64,000 bases of DNA from an uncultured Lachnoclostridium sp. GTDB taxonomy: Bacteria > Bacillota > Clostridia > Lachnospirales > Lachnospiraceae. Where the stretch lies: assembly GCA_930986645.1 (NCBI GenBank), contig CAKNJS010000006.1:1-64000 (forward strand), given 5' to 3'. The notes under the pieces were generated by a model. It saw nothing but the letters and a program-made list of their open reading frames with translations, had not been told where the DNA came from and made no database searches. Positions 1 through 7,771 of the stretch are shown in pieces; positions within the stretch are counted from its first letter, which is position 1; every line of letters begins with the position of its first letter. A program made the position numbers and the translations under genes.

Positions 1-3
1 TTT

Positions 4-126
4 TTAAGAACCCTTATATAAGTGCGTCCAAAAATCCACTTTATTTTTCACTCTTTTCCTCCTTTTCTGCTGTTGTTCCGGTCGGCTTTGCCCGGAACCG
101 CTCTTGCCTGTTAATAAAAACGCCAT
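4..126 (-). CDS. small basic 40-aa protein candidate
   Basis: This ORF is too short for the ORF track. It reads ATG GCG TTT ... TAA, preceded by GAGGTTAGG, and lies about 37 nt downstream of the likely start site of a very good leftward sigma-A promoter (171-199). The product starts MAFLLTGKSGSG, has a strongly basic centre (KRRKRVKNK) and ends in an aromatic stretch (DFWTHLY). A second in-frame possibility is a GTG at 51 with the RBS GGAGGAAAAGA, giving only 15 residues. I recognise no family. It follows the arsC-like gene's terminator, so it appears to be its own transcription unit, perhaps with more genes to the left of the window. It could instead be part of a leader RNA: a 7-bp inverted repeat GTTCCGG/CCGGAAC sits inside it (75-98). 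Confidence 0.4.
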   Translation of the reverse strand: MAFLLTGKSGSGQSRPEQQQKRRKRVKNKVDFWTHLYKGS

Positions 127-170
127 CCTAACCTCAGAAAACTTCTTTGTATTCGGACAGCTACTACTTT

Positions 171-199
171 ATTTTACCCTCTGCTCTCCTGTGTGTCAA
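171..199 (-). promoter_or_regulatory. sigma-A promoter for the left-edge small ORF
   Basis: On the minus strand TTGACA (194-199), a 17-nt spacer and TAAAAT (171-176). Perfect -35 and one mismatch in the -10. It lies just downstream of the arsC-like terminator and points to the left edge. Confidence 0.7.
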
Positions 200-206
200 T
201 AATTCA

Positions 207-228
207 TAAAAAAACTGTAAGATACAGT
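207..228 (-). terminator. terminator of the ArsC/Spx-like gene
   Basis: Minus strand: stem ACTGTA, loop TCT, stem TACAGT, then seven T. It starts 10 nt after the stop codon of the 238-591 gene. The stem is short but the T-run is clean. Confidence 0.65.
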
Positions 229-237
229 CATGAAATT

Positions 238-591
238 TTATTGTGACAATTTTTCTTCCCATTCCTGCTGACGGAATCCTGCGAGTACCTTTTCATCATC
301 TGCAAGTATCGGACGTTTCACCAGCATACCGTCTGATGCCAGAAGATTAATCTGCTCCTCCTCGCTCATCTCCGGCAGTTTATCCTTCAGCTTCATTTCT
401 TTGTAGAGATTTCCGCTTGTATTAAAGAAGCGTTTCAATGGAAGTCCGCTCTTTTTCCACCAGTCCCGCAGCTCGTCTGCTGTCGGATTTTCTGTTTTAA
501 TATCTCTGAGTTCATATTCAAATCCTTTTTCTTCGAGCCATTTTTTCGCCTTCATGCATGTACTGCATTTCGGATAATATAAAAATAACAT
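238..591 (-). CDS. ArsC/Spx-family thioredoxin-fold protein
   Basis: The 117-aa product has the length and pattern of the ArsC/Spx/MgsR family. The N-terminus carries a CxxC pair (CSTC, residues 9-12) right after the first beta strand, and a KRPI motif lies near residue 92, as in YffB/Spx-like proteins. ArsC proteins reduce arsenate with glutathione or another thiol; Spx binds the RNA polymerase alpha subunit. The CxxC favours a redox-switch protein over classical ArsC, but no partner in the locus (no arsR or arsB) settles it. The start is ATG with AGGAGG nine bases upstream. It is divergent from the flavodiiron gene, so a shared link to oxidative stress is plausible but is only inference. 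Confidence 0.85.
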   Translation of the reverse strand: MLFLYYPKCSTCMKAKKWLEEKGFEYELRDIKTENPTADELRDWWKKSGLPLKRFFNTSGNLYKEMKLKDKLPEMSEEEQINLLASDGMLVKRPILADDEKVLAGFRQQEWEEKLSQ

Positions 592-732
592 TCTTTCACT
601 CCTCCTGTAATTCTGTTCGCCGCCGTTTCAGCCAAATCCGTCCGGACCTGCCCGATGAGCCCGGTCTTTCCGGCTTTACCGCGGGTTTCAGCATTATGAT
701 AGCAGTTCCTGTCATGAAAATAAATATGCATA

Positions 733-760
733 TTGCGAAATTTAACTTTTATGGTAGAAT
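733..760 (+). promoter_or_regulatory. extended -10 promoter for flavodiiron operon
   Basis: TTGCGA (733-738), 16-nt spacer, TAGAAT (755-760), with an extended -10 TG one base upstream of the -10. It lies 57 nt before the flavodiiron start codon. The rest of 592-817 holds only the two divergent leaders. Confidence 0.55.
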
Positions 761-817
761 ATAGTCGGTAATAATTGTTTATTCATTCACAATCTTTTTC
801 TATAAGGAGGATTTTTC

Positions 818-2020
818 ATGCACTGTTTCAGAAAAATTACAGACGATCTGTACTGGGTGGGAGCCAGCGACCGCCGTATCGAGCTGTTCGAGAATATTTT
901 CCCGCTGTCAGACGGAGTATCTTACAATTCATATCTGCTGCTTGATGACAAGACCGTTCTCTTTGATTCAGCAGACTATTCAGTCGGACGCCAGTTCCTT
1001 GAAAATGTTCAGGCAGCCTTAAACGGCAGATCACTGGACTACCTGATCGTCAATCATATGGAGCCGGACCACTGCGCCATGATCGATGAGCTTGTGCTGC
1101 GCTATCCGGATATGCAGATTATCGGCAATGCTAAAACTTTCCCTATGATTGACCAGTTTTTCAATTTCAATCTGGAGGGGAAAAAAGTCATAGTAAAAGA
1201 AGGCGATACTTTCTGTACCGGCAAACATACACTTCATTTTGTTATGGCGCCGATGGTACACTGGCCGGAAGTTATGATGACATATGATGAAGCAGACAAA
1301 ATTCTGTTCTGCGCGGATGCATTCGGCACATTTAAAGCACTGAACGGAAATATTTTCAACGATGAAGTAAATTTTGACAGGGACTGGCTTGACGAAGCAC
1401 GCCGCTACTATACAAATATTGTCGGTAAATACGGCATGCAGGTTCAGGCTGTGCTGAAAAAAGCTGCCGGTCTCGACATTCAGATGCTCTGCCCGCTCCA
1501 CGGCCCGATCTGGAGAACCGGCCTTGATTACATTATCGGAAAATACGACAAATGGAGCAGATACGAGCCGGAGGAAAAAGGCGTCATGATCGCTTACGCA
1601 TCCATGTACGGAAATACGGAAAATATGGCTGAAATACTTGCCGCAAAACTTGCTGAAGCGGGGGTCAAAGATATCCGCATGCACAACATTTCCAAGACGC
1701 ACGTATCTGAGCTGATTGCAGACAGTTTCAAGTACAGCCACATTGTACTTGCTGCTCCTACATATAATAACGGTATCTATCCTCTGATGGACAACTATCT
1801 GGAAGACATGAAAGCCCTTGCTCTTAAAAACCGTACCATTGCGGTTCTCGGAAACGGAAGCTGGGCGCCGCAGAGCACGAAACTGATCAGCACAAAAATC
1901 AGTGAAATGAAAGACATGTCTCTTATGGTTGCTGCAGTAACGATCAAATCCTCTGTAAAGGAAGCACAGATGAAAGAAATAGAATCTCTTGCAAGACAAA
2001 TTGCAGAAGAAGTGTTATAA
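818..2020 (+). CDS. flavodiiron protein (FprA-type O2/NO reductase)
   Basis: The 400-aa size is typical of class A flavodiiron proteins. The N-terminal metallo-beta-lactamase-like half carries the diiron ligands: HMEPDH near residue 80, an MVHWPE histidine near 147, CADAFG with the bridging Asp near 166, and LCPLHGP near 225. The C-terminal half is a flavodoxin (ASMYGNTENMAE near 262 for FMN phosphate binding; APTYNNGIYP for the ring). In anaerobes these enzymes reduce O2 to water or NO to N2O in the cytoplasm with electrons from rubredoxin or a similar carrier; no rubredoxin gene is in the window. AAGGAGG precedes the ATG. It is followed after 43 nt by the cytidylate-kinase-like gene and shares its terminator. 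Confidence 0.95.
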   Translation: MHCFRKITDDLYWVGASDRRIELFENIFPLSDGVSYNSYLLLDDKTVLFDSADYSVGRQFLENVQAALNGRSLDYLIVNHMEPDHCAMIDELVLRYPDMQIIGNAKTFPMIDQFFNFNLEGKKVIVKEGDTFCTGKHTLHFVMAPMVHWPEVMMTYDEADKILFCADAFGTFKALNGNIFNDEVNFDRDWLDEARRYYTNIVGKYGMQVQAVLKKAAGLDIQMLCPLHGPIWRTGLDYIIGKYDKWSRYEPEEKGVMIAYASMYGNTENMAEILAAKLAEAGVKDIRMHNISKTHVSELIADSFKYSHIVLAAPTYNNGIYPLMDNYLEDMKALALKNRTIAVLGNGSWAPQSTKLISTKISEMKDMSLMVAAVTIKSSVKEAQMKEIESLARQIAEEVL

Positions 2021-2063
2021 TAACTGGTATCTCAATTTTTTGAATACAAAGGAGGAGTTCTTA

Positions 2064-2549
2064 ATGAAATTAGTAATCACTATGAGCCGCCGTTTCGGAA
2101 CCGGTGCAAGTATCATCGCAAAAGAACTTTCCGAACAGCTTGATATCCCTGTATATGACAAGGCGTATATCGAACAAAAGGTCAATGACCATATGTATGA
2201 AAGCGAAGCGGAGGCTATCCGCAAGCTGGCCGAAAAGCCATGCATCATCCTCGGACGCTGTGCATCAGATATTCTGAAGGACCGGATGAACGTCCTTAAT
2301 ATTTTTGTGTGCGCGGACAAAGAAGACCGGATTCACAGAATTATGGATAAAGAAGGCTTAAGTTACGATGATGCAAAAGAAAAAGTAGAGACAACTGATG
2401 AAGAAAGAGCCTCCTATTATTATGAACACACCGGAAAAACATGGGGCGATGTGAATGACTATCACATGATTCTGGACACCTCCGAACTGGGAGTGGAGAA
2501 CTGTGCAGATATTTTGATGCATTATTTCGAAAAATGTGAATACATTTGA
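2064..2549 (+). CDS. compact cytidylate-kinase-like protein
   Basis: The true start is the ATG at 2064, with AAAGGAGG eight bases upstream; the track's longer ORF runs back into the flavodiiron gene. The 161-aa product begins MKLVITMSRRFGTGAS, matching the start of the cytidylate kinase-like (Cytidylate_kin2) family, and has ILGRCASDIL and FVCADKEDRI as in that family. It is about 40 residues shorter than the usual member because the part between the first helix and the GR(C/S) motif is reduced, and the P-loop (RRFGTGAS) lacks the usual GKS/GGR. NMP kinase activity is therefore uncertain. It is co-transcribed with the flavodiiron protein. Confidence 0.75.
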   Translation: MKLVITMSRRFGTGASIIAKELSEQLDIPVYDKAYIEQKVNDHMYESEAEAIRKLAEKPCIILGRCASDILKDRMNVLNIFVCADKEDRIHRIMDKEGLSYDDAKEKVETTDEERASYYYEHTGKTWGDVNDYHMILDTSELGVENCADILMHYFEKCEYI

Positions 2550-2592
2550 TTTTCCCCGGATAGAGCCCAATCATTCTCCAGTCCGGTAAAAT

Positions 2593-2623
2593 AAAAAACA
2601 GCGGCTGAAAACCGCTGTTTTTT
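2593..2623. terminator. bidirectional terminator
   Basis: A perfect 12-bp stem AAAAAACAGCGG / CCGCTGTTTTTT with a 7-nt loop, T-rich on both strands. It serves the convergent cytidylate-kinase-like gene (+) and the PrsA-like gene (-). Confidence 0.9.
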
Positions 2624-2641
2624 ATTTGTGTTAATGCCTGC

Positions 2642-3781
2642 TTACTCAGCAGTGCCTTCTTCTGTTCCCGTGCTGTCATCCCCGCCGGCATCTGTCGTAC
2701 TTCCGTCTGAGGCGCCAGTGTCCGTACTGTTTCCTGACGACGTTTCATCCGTCTCAGATGTAATAATCGTAACACCTGTATCCTCGAAATCTACTTTTGC
2801 CCATACTTTTTTATTGACGGTGATATCCGTGCTGTCTCTCCACTCTTCCAACAGGGAATCATACTGATCCTGCCTGCGTTCCTCTACGATCGAAGCTTTC
2901 TTCTGATCTGTTGCATCACGATCCAGAAGACTTGTAAGCTGGCCTACATAAAGTCCGTCATCCGCCTCAATAACGTCCGTCGTCTCTCCTTCTGTCTCAA
3001 AAGCGTCAACTGCTGCAATAAGATCCTCATTCGGACTGGTGCTCTCGGAATCAAAGGTGAGATCATAGGCTGTCTGGCCCAATTCCTCTGCAACTGATGA
3101 AATATCCTCTCCGGCTCTCACTCTGTCCACAAGAGACTGGGCATTTGTCTTTAAAGCTTCCTTTTCCTCATCACTGAGTGTTGTAGAATTTCCTGAATCA
3201 TCTGTGGAAGTATAGGAGAAAAATACATACTTCATCGCTTTCTGCGCCGCTTCGTCATCCGATACTTCCTCGTCAACTCCCTCTTTCATCTTGCTGTCCA
3301 TCTTTGTCTGAATGGTGGCAAGTTCAAGGAATTTCTCCACATCTTTCTTATAGCCGGATACCACTTCTTTTGCTTCATCCGTATTTGCCTCACTGAACTG
3401 CTCAGCCGCTTCAGAAATTGCATCCTTCTCATCTTCTGTCAGAGACACTTCATAGTCTGCCGCATGCTGAGAGATAAGATACATATTCTGAAGATTCTCC
3501 ATCAGACCGTCCTTAACAGACTCCTCATAAGTCTGATCCTCACCGGCTTCCTGTGTCCACATAGCCTCGCCGGTGGTTCCCATCATGCCCGCATAATAAG
3601 TCTCATACTGACCCTGAGTCATTCTGGCATAAAAATTGGCAACGCCCAATGTAATATCTTCATCTCCCACCGTGGCAACAACCGCATCTGTATTGATTGA
3701 TCCGCTGCATCCCGTAACTGTCATAGCAGCAAGTGCGCCTGCAGCAGTAAGCATTGCTGCCTTTTTACCGAAATGTATCAT
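2642..3781 (-). CDS. PrsA/SurA-type lipoprotein foldase
   Basis: Predicted membrane-anchored peptidyl-prolyl isomerase or chaperone that helps exported proteins fold outside the membrane. Start chosen at ATG 3781, with GAGGAGG upstream and a promoter behind it; the track ORF adds 31 unlikely residues. The 379-aa product begins with a lipoprotein signal (MIHFGKKAAMLTAAGAL) and a lipobox ending TVTGC. The next part is SurA_N-like: a VATVGDEDITLG strand followed by long charged helices. A parvulin-like core is weak: residues around YVFFSYTSTDDSG and the VAEELGQTAYDLTF segment fit, so isomerase activity is not assured. The last 40 residues are a low-complexity Ser/Thr/Gly/Asp tail. Confidence 0.8.
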   Translation of the reverse strand: MIHFGKKAAMLTAAGALAAMTVTGCSGSINTDAVVATVGDEDITLGVANFYARMTQGQYETYYAGMMGTTGEAMWTQEAGEDQTYEESVKDGLMENLQNMYLISQHAADYEVSLTEDEKDAISEAAEQFSEANTDEAKEVVSGYKKDVEKFLELATIQTKMDSKMKEGVDEEVSDDEAAQKAMKYVFFSYTSTDDSGNSTTLSDEEKEALKTNAQSLVDRVRAGEDISSVAEELGQTAYDLTFDSESTSPNEDLIAAVDAFETEGETTDVIEADDGLYVGQLTSLLDRDATDQKKASIVEERRQDQYDSLLEEWRDSTDITVNKKVWAKVDFEDTGVTIITSETDETSSGNSTDTGASDGSTTDAGGDDSTGTEEGTAE

Positions 3782-3845
3782 AAGTATCCTCCTCTTTCGG
3801 GACATATAAAATATCGCTTTATAACATGTCCGCATATACTGATAC

Positions 3846-3874
3846 ATTATAACGTGTTTTTGAGGAAGTAACAA
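3846..3874 (-). promoter_or_regulatory. sigma-A promoter of the PrsA-like gene
   Basis: Minus strand TTGTTA (3869-3874), 17-nt spacer, TATAAT (3846-3851), about 65 nt before the ATG. It gives the foldase a separate promoter from the T7SS operon upstream. Confidence 0.75.
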
Positions 3875-3910
3875 GTAGGAATCACAAAATCAACATATCT
3901 TGATCACCGC

Positions 3911-4948
3911 TTATAAAACTCTGCTGATCTCTGTTTTCAGATTTACTGTATCGAAACCGGCGCTTTCAAACCACTCAAGGCAGATCTGGGCATATTCTTC
4001 CATCACACTTTTTACTTTCTTATCAGGTTTTTTGTCAAAACCCATATAAAGAATAAAAATCTGCATATACATTGTAAGATAAAATCGCAGATTTGCCTTT
4101 TTTTGTTCCTGTTCCATAATAAAGTTTGCAATCGTTCCGGCACTTATATAATCTCCGTCCGCAAGGCTTAAAAGCATTTTGGCAAACACCGCATCCGGAT
4201 CGCCGTACGTATATGCCAGCTCATCTATTGCCTTGACGGCGGTTTTCCGGTCATTCTTTTTGCCATAGGTTTCCACCTTCTTGCGCAGAATCATCTCCGG
4301 GAATGTTTCAAGGACCAGAGGCATTTTCTCAGCCTCTCTTAAATACTCTTCATTTTTTTCCTGCATTTCCAGCACGGCCAGACTGTCAAGCTGATACTGA
4401 AGATTATCTCTAAACTGTTCCGATATTTCTTTTAAATGATTCTCTATATCCTCATACTGCGCTTTCTCTGCCATGACCAGAAAGAGCAGATGATGCCCCT
4501 GATACTCTTCCGGGAATCTGTCCGCCATTCTGCGCGCCTCCCGTTCTGCCTTGAGCGTCATACCGTGCCTGAGATAAAATAATGCCTGCGCAGAGACAGT
4601 GAGTATCTGTTCATTTTGCTCTTTCGACGCACGGACAGCCTGCATATACAGTTTTTCGATGCTTTTGCAGTTTCCTGTTCCCTCTGAATCCCATATTCTG
4701 GCACAGGCTGCAGCCATATTCAGATACACGGCATATGTACTGTAACCTGCGGCCTGCGCTTCTTCATAATACTTGCGCGCCGTTTCATATTCTCCTGTAA
4801 ACAGTGCGATATTCCCCAGATCAAACGCCGCTCTTCCGTCCGTTTTGTCTTCCCTGACAATCTCTCCTAATATTACCGCAGCCCCATGGTAATCTCCCTG
4901 CCGGATCATAAGCTCTGCCTGTTCAATCCGTTCTTTTGGTTCGCTCAT
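3911..4948 (-). CDS. TPR-repeat protein, last gene of T7SS operon
   Basis: The 345-aa product is all alpha-helical with tetratricopeptide-like repeats. The clearest are at residues 7-75 (AELMIRQGDYHGAAVILGEI, AAFDLGNIALFTGEYETARK, YYEEAQAAGYSTYAVYLNMA). It has no signal peptide or membrane segment, so it should be a cytoplasmic scaffold or adaptor. It starts 22 nt after the stop of the 411-aa gene, on the same strand, and is the 3'-most gene before the foldase promoter. Its role in secretion is inferred from position only; chaperoning of substrates or contact with the TPR part of the kinase are possibilities. Confidence 0.7.
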   Translation of the reverse strand: MSEPKERIEQAELMIRQGDYHGAAVILGEIVREDKTDGRAAFDLGNIALFTGEYETARKYYEEAQAAGYSTYAVYLNMAAACARIWDSEGTGNCKSIEKLYMQAVRASKEQNEQILTVSAQALFYLRHGMTLKAEREARRMADRFPEEYQGHHLLFLVMAEKAQYEDIENHLKEISEQFRDNLQYQLDSLAVLEMQEKNEEYLREAEKMPLVLETFPEMILRKKVETYGKKNDRKTAVKAIDELAYTYGDPDAVFAKMLLSLADGDYISAGTIANFIMEQEQKKANLRFYLTMYMQIFILYMGFDKKPDKKVKSVMEEYAQICLEWFESAGFDTVNLKTEISRVL

Positions 4949-4970
4949 ACACTCTCCCTGCCTTTATCTG

Positions 4971-6206
4971 TTAATTAACAGCAACATACTCCATATCGCC
5001 CAGATCCTTTATTGTATCCCATTTCTTCGCGGCAAAACCGCCCGCTGAACTTTTCTTAAACATTTCCCCGCCCACACTTTTCTCCGGGTCTGCCGCTGCC
5101 ATTCCATAGTCCAGCAGAGTATTAAAATTAGAATACAGATTCTTATTTTTTTCAAACCCCTTATACATGTCGTTATACCGTTTCCATTTGGCTTTTCTCA
5201 TGTATTTCGGGCGTTCCAGATCATCCGGTGTAAGCTTTGTCTCAAATCCCAATTCCGAACCGATTGTATGTACGATATTGCCTTTCGTAAAGTTTTCTTT
5301 CTTAAATGTATCTCTCAGCCCTTTTGCACCTTCATATACCTGATACATACTGTTTACATCATCCAGAACTCCGCTTCCCTCAGCCAGACCTCCATAGACT
5401 TTTTTCTCCCATGTACCGGATTGTGCAAGGCTTTCAAATTCTCCGGTCAGTCCGTCTCTTGAATTCAGAGATTCCGACTCTTCCAAGGCTTTCTCTCTTA
5501 CTTTATTCTTGTTTTTTCCCGACATGCTTCCGATTCCGAGTCCAAGGCCGACAGCAAAAAGTGCGGCCCCCTTCTGGCCGGTTGAAAACACCGAATTGAT
5601 CAAATCCCATTCAGCCGACAGAACTCCTGCGGGATTTCCTGAAAGAACGCTGCTTATCATCTTACCGGGCATGGCAAGTATATTTCCCGCGAACTCACCG
5701 AGAGCAGACACGCCTCCCCTCAAAGCCTCCATAGCGGCACGTTTCTCACTGTATGTCAGTTCTTTTTCATACGTCTCTGCCATCTTTCCCCGTACCGCTT
5801 CTATCTCTTTGTTAATCTCCTTACATGACTTACGGATCCCGGAGGCGGAAGTGATAGAGAATCCCGGATTAATCTGATCCCGCAGGATATGTACCTTGCT
5901 GATCCAGCTGTCCAGACCGGAAACAGCTTCTTCGAATTGTTCCTTATATTTTGAATCGACAGAATAGACATCTTCAAAAATCTGGTCAATTTCTTTCTTA
6001 GTCATGTTGTTCATATCAAGCATCTTTTTATGATAAGCGCCGATATTATCCATATAATTATTGATATCCAGTATCCCGATCCATCTGCTGAATCTTGTCC
6101 CCAGATCGCCCAGTCCATCGGTCAGCCAGCACAGTGTCTCGCTGTTTATCTCATCGATCTGCTTTTTTAACTTTTCTTTTCTCTCCTCTGAAAAATCACG
6201 TATCAT
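4971..6206 (-). CDS. 411-aa T7SS-associated protein, possible substrate
   Basis: Start set at ATG 6206 (MIRDFSEERK) with GGCGGGGAA upstream, rather than the track's 446-aa ORF, which overlaps the next gene. The first 170 residues are predicted long helices. A Gly/Ala-rich hydrophobic stretch follows near 225-260 (GAALFAVGLGLGIGSMSG), and then a charged C-terminal part with the pattern 'VYEGAKGLRDTF'. This helical head, hydrophobic middle and variable tail resembles the LXG/pre-toxin layout of T7SSb substrates, but I see no LXG motif and no recognisable toxin domain, and no immunity-like gene follows. It lies directly after the small helical proteins in the secretion operon. Function unknown. 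Confidence 0.6.
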   Translation of the reverse strand: MIRDFSEERKEKLKKQIDEINSETLCWLTDGLGDLGTRFSRWIGILDINNYMDNIGAYHKKMLDMNNMTKKEIDQIFEDVYSVDSKYKEQFEEAVSGLDSWISKVHILRDQINPGFSITSASGIRKSCKEINKEIEAVRGKMAETYEKELTYSEKRAAMEALRGGVSALGEFAGNILAMPGKMISSVLSGNPAGVLSAEWDLINSVFSTGQKGAALFAVGLGLGIGSMSGKNKNKVREKALEESESLNSRDGLTGEFESLAQSGTWEKKVYGGLAEGSGVLDDVNSMYQVYEGAKGLRDTFKKENFTKGNIVHTIGSELGFETKLTPDDLERPKYMRKAKWKRYNDMYKGFEKNKNLYSNFNTLLDYGMAAADPEKSVGGEMFKKSSAGGFAAKKWDTIKDLGDMEYVAVN

Positions 6207-6222
6207 ACACTGTTCCCCGCCT

Positions 6223-6501
6223 TTACTTCTTTGTGACAGACGCTGCCTCAGCCTGATCCGACGCGTCAAACACCGCCTTTGATACATCAAGGAATTTGAT
6301 CGTACGGTCAATCAGTTCAAGGAATGCTTCTTTTGCATTTCCCAGTTTCTCGCTGACTGCCTCAACTTCTTCGCAGGTCTGCCCCTTTGCGGCATCCGAA
6401 ACCGGTTTCTTATTCTTGCATACGCTGCAGGCTGCTCTTAGTTCCGTAAGCTGTGTCACATACTCTGCAACTTTTTCAGTATCAACCTTAAATCCCGCCA
6501 T
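6223..6501 (-). CDS. 92-aa helical protein with CxxC, WXG100-sized
   Basis: The product begins MAGFKVDTEKVAEYVTQL, reads as two helices, and has the size of WXG100/DUF3958-type T7SS partners. In place of the W-x-G turn it has ACSVCKNKKPVSDAAKGQTC, giving a CxxC plus a third cysteine in the inter-helix region. That could bind metal or form a disulfide after export. The start has GAGGAG eight bases upstream, and the stop lies 16 nt before the 411-aa gene. I know no named family. It is likely a secreted partner or targeting chaperone of its downstream neighbour, by position. Confidence 0.65.
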   Translation of the reverse strand: MAGFKVDTEKVAEYVTQLTELRAACSVCKNKKPVSDAAKGQTCEEVEAVSEKLGNAKEAFLELIDRTIKFLDVSKAVFDASDQAEAASVTKK

Positions 6502-6528
6502 AATATCCGACTCCTCTTCTTCCCGTCC

Positions 6529-6825
6529 TTATCCGTACAGATCCTGATCTGCATCGTCTATGCTGCTGACATAATTGATACAGGATCTCCTGAGCTGATC
6601 CCCCATTGTATCCACCCCTCCGGAATTGTCCACCCCGGCAAGGCTTCTTGCCTGTTCTAGAAATTCTTCCAATGCTTTTGAAGTCTCACCCTCGGAAATT
6701 CCGTCTTCACACACCTGCCTTACAATCCGAATATAAGACCAGATCATCTCATCGAGTTCATATGCTTCCTTTTTCAGATATTCTCCCATCTGTTCCATAT
6801 ATTCGTCATCTACACATACATCCAT
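6529..6825 (-). CDS. 98-aa acidic helical T7SS small protein
   Basis: Start placed at ATG 6825 (MDVCVDDEYMEQMG). Its RBS, GGAGAGGGGG, overlaps the end of the upstream 157-aa gene, so the two are translationally linked; the track ORF is 34 residues too long. The product is acidic (pairs of D/E throughout) and helical, with a central YIRIVRQVCEDGISEG segment and a C-terminal hairpin around RSLAGVDNSGG. The size fits WXG100-like or DUF5082/DUF5344-type small proteins that accompany LXG substrates. No W-x-G. Family not recognised. Confidence 0.65.
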   Translation of the reverse strand: MDVCVDDEYMEQMGEYLKKEAYELDEMIWSYIRIVRQVCEDGISEGETSKALEEFLEQARSLAGVDNSGGVDTMGDQLRRSCINYVSSIDDADQDLYG

Positions 6826-6829
6826 GCCG

Positions 6830-7303
6830 CTACGCCCCCTCTCCTGATACCGCAGCTTTTGCTTCTTCTGCCGCTTTTTCCGCAAGATACTGTGCTTTTT
6901 CAGTTTCCAGCGAAGCCGCACTGGCATTACATGTGCTGATTGCGGACTGCTTCTGCCCGATCTTAGTCTGCAGCTCTGTTATCTTTTCATCTATTCGATC
7001 CTGTGAGGCGGTAAGTCCGCTGTCCGCAGACACATACTCTTCTCCGCGTACTGCCGTAAGTACTTTGGCAAAGAAATTCTGGCTCACTGCGGATATTACC
7101 ATCCCTGTCAGGCCTGTTATCCCGTTTATCTGGCTCTCTGCACGAGAGGCCGTATCATGAAGCACATCCTGAAAATTACATAACTCTGTCCGGAATGATT
7201 TCAGTTCCCTGATCTCTTCTTCCAGCTTCCCGATTTCCTGCTGATATCCTGTTACCGCCTGCCGGTTTTCTGCTATTTTGCTGTCATATTCTGCCTCTGT
7301 CAT
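6830..7303 (-). CDS. 157-aa coiled-coil protein (DUF5082-like)
   Basis: The product is almost entirely heptad-like: an N-terminal helix (YQQEIGKLEEEIRELKSF), a short less polar middle (GITGLTGMVISAVSQNFFAK), and a second long helix (RIDEKITELQTKIGQKQSAI) ending Ala/Glu-rich. This helix-turn-helix plan and size match the YwqH/DUF5082 proteins found next to LXG substrates in Bacillus T7SSb loci; the match is by pattern, not search. It lies between the WXG100 gene and the 98-aa gene in the same operon. Confidence 0.65.
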   Translation of the reverse strand: MTEAEYDSKIAENRQAVTGYQQEIGKLEEEIRELKSFRTELCNFQDVLHDTASRAESQINGITGLTGMVISAVSQNFFAKVLTAVRGEEYVSADSGLTASQDRIDEKITELQTKIGQKQSAISTCNASAASLETEKAQYLAEKAAEEAKAAVSGEGA

Positions 7304-7385
7304 ATGCTCTCACCACTTTTCATCTTCCCCGCCGGAGGCCCGCTCTTTCCAGCCTCCGGCATATCTCATCTGCTGTTCCCGTATA

Positions 7386-7679
7386 TCAGCGGGAAACTGC
7401 GCTTGCGCCCTGACGATCCTCATCCTGACGATTTGCCGCGTATTTGCTGATGTACTCTGAAATTTCTTGAATTGCATCTCTTACATTCTGCAGAGAGACC
7501 TTATGATCTGTTTCAAATCTGTTGATAAATGCGTCAGCAGTCTCATTGGTCCATCCTGCCTGAAGATCACTGTTTGTCTTCACCAGTGTATTAATAATAT
7601 CATCAAGAGCTGCCGCCTGATTTGCATAAACTGTCTCAGCCTGTCCGAGCACATCATAATCAACTTTATTGATACTCAT
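7386..7679 (-). CDS. WXG100-family T7SS protein (EsxA-like)
   Basis: Start set at ATG 7679 (MSINKVDYDVL) behind AGGAGGTG; the track's upstream 26 residues overlap the promoter-proximal leader. The 97-aa length, two helices, and a central GWTNETADAFINRF turn fit WXG100 proteins, although the turn reads W-T-N instead of W-x-G. The C-terminal helix holds ISEYISKYAANRQDED; a YxxxD/E export signal is not obvious. WXG100 proteins form dimers exported by EssC. It directly follows essC (92 nt), as in yuk/ess loci. Confidence 0.85.
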   Translation of the reverse strand: MSINKVDYDVLGQAETVYANQAAALDDIINTLVKTNSDLQAGWTNETADAFINRFETDHKVSLQNVRDAIQEISEYISKYAANRQDEDRQGASAVSR

Positions 7680-7771
7680 TTTCTTTTCACCTCCTCTCAC
7701 AGAAGATATTCTGTCTAAACGAAAGTATAGTCCTGTGCGTAAAATTATTTTTTTCACTCACGCGATTCTAC

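Noticed and set aside
1031-1999. 322-aa minus-strand ORF across the flavodiiron gene
   Set aside because: Antisense shadow of a clear gene; Cys/His/Phe-rich composition, no RBS and no family.
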